14,712 bases of DNA from the NCBI GenBank assembly GCA_001770785.1, contig MERZ01000351.1, positions 1-14,712 of the forward strand, read 5' to 3'. This DNA is from Burkholderiales bacterium RIFCSPHIGHO2_12_FULL_61_11. GTDB taxonomy: Bacteria; Pseudomonadota; Gammaproteobacteria; Burkholderiales; Burkholderiaceae_C. Numbering within the stretch: position 1 is the stretch's first letter; the number at the start of each line of letters is the position of its first letter. The notes under the pieces are model-generated. The model was not told the origin of the DNA and did no database searches. It saw only the letters and a program-made list of their open reading frames with translations. A program made the position numbers and the translations under genes. Shown in pieces: positions 1-6,373 of this stretch.

Positions 1-16
1 AGCAGCCTGTCGGACT
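1..16 (+). repeat. Left terminal inverted repeat of the IS
   Basis: The 16 bases agcagcctgtcggact are the exact reverse complement of 1516-1531. Identity stops at base 17. The adjoining stretch to base 39 is also matched, with two small gaps, by the mini-element at 4141-4205, which supports its being a transposon end. Confidence 0.85.
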
Positions 17-117
17 CAGGAATTCAAAAATCTGGGCGACTTTGAATTTGCTTAAAAAATAGGCATGCTGGTCGCTATTTTGCGAGAATTTGCACTTTTC
101 CACGGTATTTCCTCCCC

Positions 118-1428
118 TTATCCAACTTTTGGACGCAGTACCGCCATGCGCTTGACATTCCAGGCCAGGCAAACCAGATTCCATTCTCCGGTGACTTTGC
201 GCAATCCACGCATAGAGAACTGCCTGAAACCCATCACCGATTTGATGATGCCAAAGACCGGCTCCACCGTTTGCTTGCGTATGGCGTAAGCGGCTTTGCC
301 TGCTACCGTGCTCAAACGATGTGCCATGGATTGTATCGGTGTCGCACCCTCGGCCAGCGGCGCTGGCTCTGTGAAACGCTCACGCCAGTGCGGGTGATGG
401 TCCTGTCGGGCCACTGACAGCAAGGGCTCAATCCCGGCTTGTTCACAGGCTTTGATATTCTTTTCGCTGCAGTAGCCCGTGTCAGCAATCAGGGTCTTGG
501 CCTCGCCCAGCTTGGGCGCTTGTGTCAAGGTGGTCACCATCACCAGCATCGTGGGGGCATCGACACCGGCCTGTGCGTTGTAGCATTGCTCAAAGCCACC
601 ACCGTGCACCGGCATGATGCGCGATTCTTCGTCTGTCAGGTTGATTTGGTCGCTGTCTTTGACGCCAGGCTGCGGGGCTGTGGGTGTTTTGCCGCGTGGC
701 TTTTTCCCCGTCTCTTTTTCCTTCGCTTCGCGTTTGCTCATCTTTTCGTCAAACTCGGCCTTCTCGCGGGCGTAGCGTTCTGCCGCACCCGCTGCAATCT
801 TGGCCTTGGCTGCCGCCATGGCGGCCAGTCGGTCTTCGCGCAGCTTGAGTTCCTTGGGCAGGCTCATGCCGTCGGGGATGTTGGCCGTGTCGGCTTGTTC
901 AGCCAGAGCCAGCAACTCCTGGACTTCCTTTTTAAGCTGTTCTTCGAGTTTGACGATGTGACCATGCGAGAGGGCGCTGTGACGCGATGCGTTGGCGTGT
1001 ATCTTGGTGCCGTCCAGACACACGGTGCCAAGTTTGAGCAGCTTCATCTCTGTGGCCATCTCCAGCACTTGCACAAACAGGCCAGCAAGCTCATCGATAA
1101 AGCGCCTGCGAAAAGTGGCCAGGGTGTCGTGGTCGGGGTGGCTGCCAGCTGCAATGTAGCGAAAGGCCACCGAGTCGTAAGTGGCCATCTCCAGCTTGCG
1201 ACTGGAGAACACGCCTGTGCAGTAGCCATAAACCAGGATCGCCAGCAAGGTCGCGGGGTGATGCGCCTTGGAGCCGCGACCCGCGTATTGGCGTGTCAGG
1301 TTGGAGAGATCGAGTCCGTCAATGACTTCAACGACGAAGCGTGCCAGGTGGTCTTGTGTGAGCCAGTCATCCACCGACAGGGGCAGCAGGTAGTCGGTTT
1401 TACGGTCGGTCAGAATGAAATTGGACAT
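118..1428 (-). CDS. IS1182-family DDE transposase
   Basis: Transposase of the surrounding IS; the family cuts and rejoins DNA at the terminal repeats with a DDE catalytic triad. From the ATG at 1428 the protein has 436 residues. The N-terminal part (about 1-110) has the DUF772-like helical look of IS1182/IS5-group proteins. Likely catalytic residues are D139 (in CLDGTKI), D316 (in LIADTGY) and E389 (in VEPVFGIIK, the Y-R-E-K region). A long charged, alanine-rich stretch at about 155-245 is probably coiled coil. I prefer the ATG at 1428 over a TTG two codons upstream; an aggt motif lies about 10 bases before it. The segment between LTQA and PKLG, just before the second D, looks shorter than in relatives I remember (roughly 15-20 residues missing), so this copy may be inactive. 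The frame is otherwise open and the stop is TAA. Confidence 0.88.
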   Translation of the reverse strand: MSNFILTDRKTDYLLPLSVDDWLTQDHLARFVVEVIDGLDLSNLTRQYAGRGSKAHHPATLLAILVYGYCTGVFSSRKLEMATYDSVAFRYIAAGSHPDHDTLATFRRRFIDELAGLFVQVLEMATEMKLLKLGTVCLDGTKIHANASRHSALSHGHIVKLEEQLKKEVQELLALAEQADTANIPDGMSLPKELKLREDRLAAMAAAKAKIAAGAAERYAREKAEFDEKMSKREAKEKETGKKPRGKTPTAPQPGVKDSDQINLTDEESRIMPVHGGGFEQCYNAQAGVDAPTMLVMVTTLTQAPKLGEAKTLIADTGYCSEKNIKACEQAGIEPLLSVARQDHHPHWRERFTEPAPLAEGATPIQSMAHRLSTVAGKAAYAIRKQTVEPVFGIIKSVMGFRQFSMRGLRKVTGEWNLVCLAWNVKRMAVLRPKVG

Positions 1429-1515
1429 GGTCAAAATTACCTATCGGGACAGGTTGAATTTTAACATTTCACTATGCTTTTCGTAGCGAACTGGAAAAGA
1501 AATTCAGAGGCGGAA

Positions 1516-1531
1516 AGTCCGACAGGCTGCT
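1516..1531 (-). repeat. Right terminal inverted repeat of the IS
   Basis: agtccgacaggctgct pairs perfectly with bases 1-16. The outermost two bases at each end may belong to a ctag target duplication rather than to the element itself. The transposase start lies about 90 bp inside this end, as expected for the promoter-proximal end of a one-gene IS. Confidence 0.85.
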
Positions 1532-1533
1532 AG

Positions 1534-1699
1534 GGGAGCGAGAAATTACAAACGTCCCCGTTTTGTCATTGCGAGCGAAGCGCGGCAATCCATGTCCCTT
1601 TGGGCCGCAGCCATGGGTCGCCACGGCCTGCGGCCTCGCGACGACGGAAATAAGGTAGCTCCGCAAATTCTTCATCCCTAAGCACAGAGCACCTTTCCC
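1534..1699. other. Gene-free stretch downstream of dgt
   Basis: These 166 bases lie between the IS right junction and the dgt stop. The only structure I see is the REP-like palindrome at 1565-1645. A 67-codon reading frame crossing it on the minus strand is a by-product of the repeat. No tRNA, small RNA or intrinsic terminator is apparent. Confidence 0.6.
1565..1645. repeat. REP-like imperfect palindrome
   Basis: An imperfect inverted repeat between the IS and dgt. The left arm 1565-1594 begins gtcattgcgagcgaagcg and the right arm 1612-1645 ends ctcgcgacgac, meeting around catg...catg with a loop of about 17 bases. The left arm matches a dispersed repeat I know from many bacterial genomes, which often yields a spurious peptide containing LPRFARNDK; exactly that peptide appears on the minus strand here. 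It lies just beyond the dgt stop, where such elements may protect mRNA 3' ends or weaken read-through. There is no U-run, so it is not a standard intrinsic terminator. Confidence 0.65.
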
Positions 1700-2899
1700 T
1701 CAAACAGGAAAAACAGCGCGCCCCTTCAGACGTTCATGCTCCTTGGCGGCGAAGCGGTCGGTCATGCCGGCGATGTAATCGGCCACCACGCGCTCAGGTT
1801 TTGCGCCTGCGGCCTGAGGCGCGTCAATGCCGTCAAAGCGGTCGATATGGGCCTGCGGCATTTGCGCCGGGTCGCCCATATAGGCCTCGAACAAATCGCG
1901 AACGACCTGCTGGGCCGCTTGCGTGGTTTGCACGACTTGGGGGTGGCGGTATAAATTTTGCAGCAGGAATCGCTTGAGCGATGCGGACTGCAAGGCCATT
2001 TCCCCTGAAAATTTAGCCAGCGGCGGAAGTTGCCGCACCGCCTGAACGTCGATTGGCGCGGCGCTCTGGATGGCTGCCCGCGTCGCATTGATCACGTCGT
2101 AAACCTGCGCGCTGAGCATGCGCCGTATCACTTCAAACAGCAGCCTTCGGCCGCGCAGCGCGGGGTACGCCAGCAGCGTTTCGCGCTGGTACTGGCTGAA
2201 CAGCGCCACATCCTCCAGTTGCGCGAGGCTCAGCAAGCCGGATCGAACGCCATCATCGATATCGTGGGCGTTATAGGCAATTTCATCGGCAAGATTGGCC
2301 AACTGCGCCTCCAGGCCGGGTTGTCGCGAGGGCATGCCAGCCGGCATCGGCACGGCAAAGCGCTGCGCCACACCGCCGGGCTCGCGGGCCTCGATCAGGC
2401 GGGCGTTGGCCTTGGAGCAATGCTTGAGGATGCCTTCGCGCGTCTCGAACGTCAGGTTCAGGCCGTTGTAGGCCGGGTAACGCTCCTCCAGCGCATCGAC
2501 AATTCGCAGGCTTTGCAGGTTGTGCTCGAAGCCCGCGCTTTGAGGGTTGTAATTTTTCAGGCAGGCGTCCAGGGCGTCCTGGCCGGCATGACCAAAGGGC
2601 GTGTGGCCCAGGTCGTGCGCCAGCGCAATCGCTTCGACCAGGTCCTCATTGAGCTGCAGCGTGCGGGCGATGGAACGACCCAGTTGCGCCACTTCCAGCG
2701 AATGCGTCAGCCGGGTGCGAAACAGATCGCCCTCGTGGTTGAGAAAAACCTGCGTCTTGTAGACCAGACGGCGAAAGGCGGTGGAATGCACAATCCGGTC
2801 ACGGTCGCGCTGGAAGTCGGAGCGCGTTGGTGCCGGGGCCTCGGAGTAGCGGCGGCCGCGCGACTGGGCGGGATCACAGGCGTAGCGTGCCAGGCTCAT
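1700..2899 (-). CDS. dgt: dGTP triphosphohydrolase-like HD-domain protein (Dgt)
   Basis: Cytoplasmic HD-domain dNTP triphosphohydrolase, which in this family hydrolyses dGTP or other dNTPs to the nucleoside and triphosphate. From the ATG at 2899 it has 399 residues, in the usual range for the type-2 Dgt-like family. HD metal ligands are visible: H66 (RTRLTHSLEV), H95-D96 (LAHDLGHTPFGH) and probably D205 (ADEIAYNAHD). The conserved N-terminal block FQRDRDRIVHSTAFRRLVYKT lies at about 29-49. An upstream in-frame ATG at 2959 would add 20 residues (MKLIAAVPVPIG...). That extension is encoded by what looks like an intergenic repeat and is unlike family N-termini, so I start at MSLARYACDP, although no clear ribosome-binding site precedes it. 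The gene follows aroB on the same strand. In several betaproteobacteria dgt sits next to aroB, so the placement is ordinary. Confidence 0.9.
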   Translation of the reverse strand: MSLARYACDPAQSRGRRYSEAPAPTRSDFQRDRDRIVHSTAFRRLVYKTQVFLNHEGDLFRTRLTHSLEVAQLGRSIARTLQLNEDLVEAIALAHDLGHTPFGHAGQDALDACLKNYNPQSAGFEHNLQSLRIVDALEERYPAYNGLNLTFETREGILKHCSKANARLIEAREPGGVAQRFAVPMPAGMPSRQPGLEAQLANLADEIAYNAHDIDDGVRSGLLSLAQLEDVALFSQYQRETLLAYPALRGRRLLFEVIRRMLSAQVYDVINATRAAIQSAAPIDVQAVRQLPPLAKFSGEMALQSASLKRFLLQNLYRHPQVVQTTQAAQQVVRDLFEAYMGDPAQMPQAHIDRFDGIDAPQAAGAKPERVVADYIAGMTDRFAAKEHERLKGRAVFPV

Positions 2900-2965
2900 A
2901 GATGATGCATAAAAAGGCATTAGCCCAATAGGTACGGGCACTGCAGCTATCAGTTTCATAGTATC
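2900..2965 (-). repeat. Probable short dispersed intergenic repeat upstream of dgt
   Basis: The 89-bp gap between the aroB stop and the preferred dgt start contains, on the minus strand, tatgaaactgatagctgc followed by gccc-(9 nt)-gggc and a T-rich tail. This resembles, from memory, the short palindromic repeat families scattered through Comamonadaceae intergenic DNA. The gccc (2923-2926) and gggc (2936-2939) arms form the core of an imperfect hairpin. If it is a repeat, the upstream ATGs at 2959 and 2920 are not real starts of dgt. Confidence 0.4.
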
Positions 2966-2988
2966 CAGAGGGCCGAATTGACCGCTGA

Positions 2989-4104
2989 TCAGGCACAGCA
3001 GGCATCGATGGCCGCGCGCACCAGCGCATCGGGCGCAGCGCGCACGACCGCCTTGCCGGGCCCCTCAATCAGCACAAAGCGAATCTCGCCGGCCTCGGAT
3101 TTTTTGTCGATGCGCATCAGGTCCAGGTAACGCCCGGCATTGTCAGTGATTGACAGCAGCGGCGCCTTGACGGGCAGCCCGGCGCGCTGAATCAGCCGCG
3201 TGAGGCGTTCGACAAACGCCTGGTCGACCAGGCCCAGACGCTGCGACAGATGCGCCGCCATCACCATGCCGCAACCGACGCCTTCGCCGTGCAGCCAGTT
3301 GCCGTAGCCCAGCCCGGATTCGATGGCATGGCCAAAGGTATGGCCAAAATTCAAAATCGCGCGCAGACCCGACTCGCGCTCATCCTGCCCGACGACCCAG
3401 GCCTTGATTTCGCAGCTACGCTAAATCGCATGCGCTAGCGCGGCGGGATCTTTCGCCAGCAGCGCATCAAGATTGACTTCGATCCAGTCGAAAAATGTCA
3501 TGTCGGCAATCGGCCCGTATTTGATGACCTCGGCCAGCCCGGCGCTCAGCTCACGCATCGGCAGCGTCGCCAGCACATCCAGATCACAGACCACCAGCAG
3601 CGGCTGGTAAAACGCCCCAATCATGTTCTTGCCCAGCGGGTGATTGATGGCGGTCTTTCCGCCCACTGAGGAATCAACCTGCGCCAGCAGGGTGGTGGGC
3701 AATTGCACAAAGGGCACGCCGCGCATGTAGCTGGCGGCGGCAAACCCCGTCATGTCGCCTACTACGCCGCCGCCGAGGGCGAACAGCACCGTCTTGCGGT
3801 CGCAGCCGTTTTGCAACAGCGCATCAAAAATAAGCTGTAAGGTCGGCCAGTCTTTGTAAATCTCGCCATCAGGCAAGCTCAGCAGCAGCACCTTGGCATA
3901 GCGTGCCTGCAGCGCCTTCATGAGCTGCGCCGCATACAAGGGCGCCACCGTCGTATTGGAAACCACCAGCGCGCAAGCGGCTTGCGGCAGCTGCTGATAG
4001 CTGAGCGCGCTGCCCAGCAACTGGCTGCCAATGACGATGGGATAGCTGCGCTCGGCCAGATCGATTTGAACCTGCGCCGCCACGTTGGGAGAATTTGCCT
4101 TCAT
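2989..4104 (-). pseudogene. aroB: 3-dehydroquinate synthase gene interrupted by one in-frame TAG
   Basis: AroB is a cytoplasmic NAD- and zinc-dependent enzyme that converts DAHP to 3-dehydroquinate, the second step of the shikimate pathway. The full frame from 4104 spans 371 codons, normal for AroB, but codon 228 (3421-3423) is TAG. Before it lie the nucleotide-binding region LPDGEIYK (77-84), [11 protein letters not shown] (111-121), [16 protein letters not shown] (136-151) and the first zinc ligand, E192 (AEVIKYG). After the stop the same frame runs on with [19 protein letters not shown] (H255) and LHGEGVG (H272), so two of three zinc ligands lie beyond it. There is no frameshift and no second lesion. 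A Q (CAG), K or similar residue is expected at 228, so a single substitution explains it. The end at 2989 is TGA. No strong ribosome-binding site precedes the start. It could be a dead gene, a read-through gene or a sequencing error. Confidence 0.9.
3421..3423 (-). other. Premature amber codon in aroB
   Basis: On the minus strand the codons read GCG ATT TAG CGT AGC TGC, giving A-I-stop-R-S-C. Homologous AroB proteins have an ordinary residue at the stop position and continue with RSC.IKA. TAG also serves as the normal terminator of the neighbouring aroK (4208-4210) and lipoprotein gene (4748-4750), so TAG is not generally reassigned here. The base after TAG is C. Confidence 0.92.
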
Positions 4105-4140
4105 GGCAGCAAGTGTAGAGGCACTCGCCAGCCCGGCGCC

Positions 4141-4205
4141 AGGAGCCTGTCGGGCTTAAGGAATCGAGGCAAAAATTCGGCTGGGCGAGGGCCCGACAGG
4201 CTCCT
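4141..4205. mobile_element. IS-derived mini-element (MITE-like palindrome) between aroK and aroB
   Basis: A 65-bp element with perfect 15-bp inverted ends: aggagcctgtcgggc at 4141-4155 and its reverse complement at 4191-4205. The left half resembles the left end of the IS at position 1. Both share gcctgtcgg, then aggaat, then caaaaat followed by ctgggcga (IS 25-39; here 4170-4188, with four extra bases). It carries no gene. It fills most of the gap between the aroK stop (4208) and the aroB start (4104), so any aroK-aroB transcript must carry this hairpin and it may attenuate or process the message. A 7-bp cggcgcc occurs near both sides (4134-4140, 4211-4217), but no clean target duplication abuts the ends. 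Confidence 0.75.
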
Positions 4206-4207
4206 GA

Positions 4208-4735
4208 CTACGGCGCCTGAATGAGGCCCGCCAGTTCGAGCTGCATGATGATCATGTTGACCAGAGTCGAAACCGAGGGGCGGCCGGTTTCAATCACGAA
4301 GTGCGCGGTTTCCCGGTACAGCGGGTCGCGGGCACTGTAAAGATCACGCAAGCGGGCCAGCGGATCAGCCACCTGCAGCAAGGGCCGATGCTGGTCATGG
4401 CGCAAACGGCGGAACACCTCTTCCGGGGAGGAATGCAGGTAGACCACCTGCGTCCGTTCGCGCAGACGCTGGCGGTTGGCGGGTCGCAGCACCGCGCCGC
4501 CGCCCGTGGAGAGCACGCCGCTGGGCTGAAGCGTCAGCTCGTCAAGAACAGCTTCCTCGATGTCACGGAAGCGGTCTTCCCCTTCGCGCTCGAAGTACTG
4601 GCGGATGGAACAACCCAGCCGCTCCTCGATGGCGTGATCGGAATCGACAAAGGGAAGCTGCAAGCGCCGGGCGAGTTGTCGCCCGACGGTGGATTTTCCG
4701 GAGCCTGGCAGGCCGATGAGGGAGATGCTAGTCAT
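4208..4735 (-). CDS. aroK: Shikimate kinase
   Basis: Cytoplasmic ATP-dependent kinase that phosphorylates shikimate at the 3-OH in the chorismate pathway. It has 175 residues, the usual size. The Walker A motif GLPGSGKS is at 8-15. The shikimate-binding region has D31 and D33 (VDSDHAIE) and R57 (FRDIE), with the GGG loop at 78-80 (LSTGGGAVL). The lid region includes R117 (HDQHRPLL), and R136 (YSARDPLY) is the conserved C-terminal arginine. The ATG at 4735 starts a canonical N-terminus (MTSISLIGLPGSGKS). The gap to the lipoprotein stop upstream is only 12 bases (ctcttggggtag on the minus strand), which implies co-transcription, and the stop is TAG. pilQ-aroK-aroB is the classical order; here the lipoprotein gene intervenes on one side and the mini-element on the other. 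Confidence 0.95.
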   Translation of the reverse strand: MTSISLIGLPGSGKSTVGRQLARRLQLPFVDSDHAIEERLGCSIRQYFEREGEDRFRDIEEAVLDELTLQPSGVLSTGGGAVLRPANRQRLRERTQVVYLHSSPEEVFRRLRHDQHRPLLQVADPLARLRDLYSARDPLYRETAHFVIETGRPSVSTLVNMIIMQLELAGLIQAP

Positions 4736-4747
4736 CTACCCCAAGAG

Positions 4748-6331
4748 CTAGTTCGCCATCACACAGCTATTGACACCATACGGTGGTGTCAGGAACGATC
4801 CATTGGTGTCATCGCCAACAATAAAACTGGTTAAGTAGCTCTTCACTGCGGTGCCCTCTGAGCCGGCCACGTTGGTGGTTACTCTCACTGAATAGTTCAG
4901 CCATGTCGCAACATTTTGCGGATACTCCACCTGGATGGTGGTCCGTCCGTTGGCCCCAGTAGTATTTGCGCCTAGGAATGACAGGATCACGTCTGCCTTG
5001 CGTGGCGACAAGACACCGTTGCCGTCCAAGTCTTCCTGCGAGTCAAGGAAGCCATTCCGGTTCGTGTCCTCGTTCGCGCACCAGAGGCGAGCAGCGGAGT
5101 ACAAACCCTTGCCATAGGTCGTGATATCCACACTGGCTGACACAAGGGCGTTCGGTACTGCATTGCCTGCAGAGTCCGCAACTGCCACATCAAACAACTT
5201 GATATAGGTAAGACTGTTCCCGCCTTTGGTAAGTAGATTGTTGTCACCCAGCGTGATGGAAAGCGGCTGACCTGCGACAGTCAGGGTCACCGTCCTTGAA
5301 TTCGCGCAGGCCCCTGCTGCGATATCTGCATCCGTGTTGCCATAACATGCGCGGATGATCACACCATTGGTCGGACTTATTCGGGTTCCGGCGATGTAAT
5401 CTGCAATCGCGACCCCACTGTTATCGCTGTATACCGTTGCCGTTCCTGTCGATATTTGCTCACCACTCCCCAAACCTGGAGCAACGATTTCAAACCGAAC
5501 ACGAACATTTGGAATCGCTTGATTCGTCTCGGTCTGAAAAACCGCCCGAATACCGGCACGGTTAGTCGTTGCGCCAGCCACATTGGGAGAAATTGTATTT
5601 GGAGTAACAGCCAGAGAAGGAGTAATCGCACCAACGGCGTCAGGAATTCCGCCACCGCTGCCAGCCACCTGCACGTCGCGCAAGGCGCTCACTCCCAAAC
5701 CCGCTGCTGTAATTGTGTACGTTGCAGGAGTAGAGGGTGCAGCGCCAAGCGTGGCAGTCGCATTGCCTAAAGCATCTGTCGTCACCGATTGGGTAAATCC
5801 TAAGGTCCCCCCAAGTTGAATAGTAGCCCCGGAGATTCCAGACCCAATCGCATCTGTAGCCTTGATGCTTACTTGAATGCTCGTCCCAGGACTTGGCGTT
5901 GAAGGAAGCGGGGTCAACGAAATTTGACTCCCCGTCACGGTAACGACTGCCGAACCAGTTTGCCCCCCGACAGTAATCGAGGCTGTAATGATTCTGTTGG
6001 CCTTGTTTCCGGCGATTGAAATAGCCCCGGAAGCTTGGCCAGTGCTATCGGTAGTAACCGCTACAGGAGTATAGGCACCGGAGTCGACCGACACCGATAC
6101 AGGAACGCCACTCACCACATTCCTCGCCGCATCCAACGCGGTAACTGTCAAAACTGCCTTGTCGCTTCCGGCATTGCTTATTGACGATTTATCCAAGGTG
6201 AAAACAAAGCTTGCAGCGGTAGGTGCTGCTGGCGGGGCGCCACTTACCGTGCCGGGGCTCCCCCCGCCGCCCCCGCAAGCCGCCAAGGCCACAGCCATCG
6301 CCACAACCCATAGATATTTCAAAAAACTCAT
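4748..6331 (-). CDS. Outer-membrane-type lipoprotein with tandem Ig-like (Big) domains and EF-hand-like loops
   Basis: Function unknown. From the ATG at 6331 (ggaaag 7 bases upstream) it has 527 residues. Residues 1-18 are a lipoprotein signal ending ALAAC with C19; the next residues are GGGGGS, with no Asp at +2, which suggests the outer membrane. A Gly/Pro/Ala-rich linker (20-40) leads into beta-rich Ig-like repeats of the bacterial Big/invasin kind: about 41-134, 136-222, 236-353 and 354-505. They show recurring D..G.A/V..V.V and T.T.A.G.A.A patterns. The last repeat carries an insert at 419-444 with two adjacent EF-hand-type loops, D422-T-N-R-N-G-F-L-D430-S-Q-E433 and D434-L-D-G-N-G-V-L-S442. 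Besides C19 there are C329, C342, C418 and C523, which could pair in the periplasm. It starts 42 bases after the pilQ stop and ends 12 bases before aroK. Sampled lines are near 47% GC against 60% or more in pilQ and aroK. A role at the pilus secretin or as an adhesin is inference only. Confidence 0.85.
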   Translation of the reverse strand: MSFLKYLWVVAMAVALAACGGGGGSPGTVSGAPPAAPTAASFVFTLDKSSISNAGSDKAVLTVTALDAARNVVSGVPVSVSVDSGAYTPVAVTTDSTGQASGAISIAGNKANRIITASITVGGQTGSAVVTVTGSQISLTPLPSTPSPGTSIQVSIKATDAIGSGISGATIQLGGTLGFTQSVTTDALGNATATLGAAPSTPATYTITAAGLGVSALRDVQVAGSGGGIPDAVGAITPSLAVTPNTISPNVAGATTNRAGIRAVFQTETNQAIPNVRVRFEIVAPGLGSGEQISTGTATVYSDNSGVAIADYIAGTRISPTNGVIIRACYGNTDADIAAGACANSRTVTLTVAGQPLSITLGDNNLLTKGGNSLTYIKLFDVAVADSAGNAVPNALVSASVDITTYGKGLYSAARLWCANEDTNRNGFLDSQEDLDGNGVLSPRKADVILSFLGANTTGANGRTTIQVEYPQNVATWLNYSVRVTTNVAGSEGTAVKSYLTSFIVGDDTNGSFLTPPYGVNSCVMAN

Positions 6332-6373
6332 GTCAGTCTTTCCACACTTGCAAAGAATAAATTCCAACCCCAA

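Larger units (their letters stand above)
1..1533 (-). mobile_element. IS1182-family insertion sequence, about 1.53 kb
   Basis: A complete-looking insertion sequence. Bases 1-16 (agcagcctgtcggact) are an exact inverted repeat of 1516-1531, and a single transposase gene fills the interior on the minus strand. The transposase type and the length fit IS1182. The sequence at the right junction reads ctag (1530-1533). IS1182 elements often duplicate a 4-bp palindromic target, so the true ends may be cagcctg...caggctg (3-1529) with ctag as target; the first two window bases, ag, would then be the second half of the left copy. The left flank is outside the window, so the duplication cannot be confirmed. 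The element lies downstream of dgt and disrupts no gene visible here. Confidence 0.85.

Noticed and set aside
439..1464. Long plus-strand frame opposite the transposase (341 codons)
   Set aside because: It is antisense to a recognisable DDE transposase with conserved motifs; the translation is Cys/His/Gln-rich shadow sequence with no family character.
1472..1675. 67-codon minus-strand frame between the IS and dgt
   Set aside because: It crosses the IS end and the REP-like repeat and contains the LPRFARNDK-type peptide typical of spurious repeat-encoded proteins.
2030..2905. 291-codon plus-strand frame opposite dgt
   Set aside because: Shadow of the GC-rich dgt codons; dgt itself has all HD motifs.
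2989..3354. 121-codon frame as a separate gene
   Set aside because: It is the C-terminal part of AroB ([12 protein letters not shown] onward), in the same frame as the upstream part beyond the TAG, and has no ribosome-binding site at its TTG.
4772..4790. Perfect 7-bp stem gacacca/tggtgtc as a terminator
   Set aside because: It lies inside the last codons of the lipoprotein gene, has no T-run, and aroK follows 12 bases after the stop.
4756..6331. Lipoprotein as a phage or secretion-system effector
   Set aside because: Ig-like domains are common in phage and secreted proteins, but the neighbours are pilus and shikimate genes and no phage or effector signature is present.
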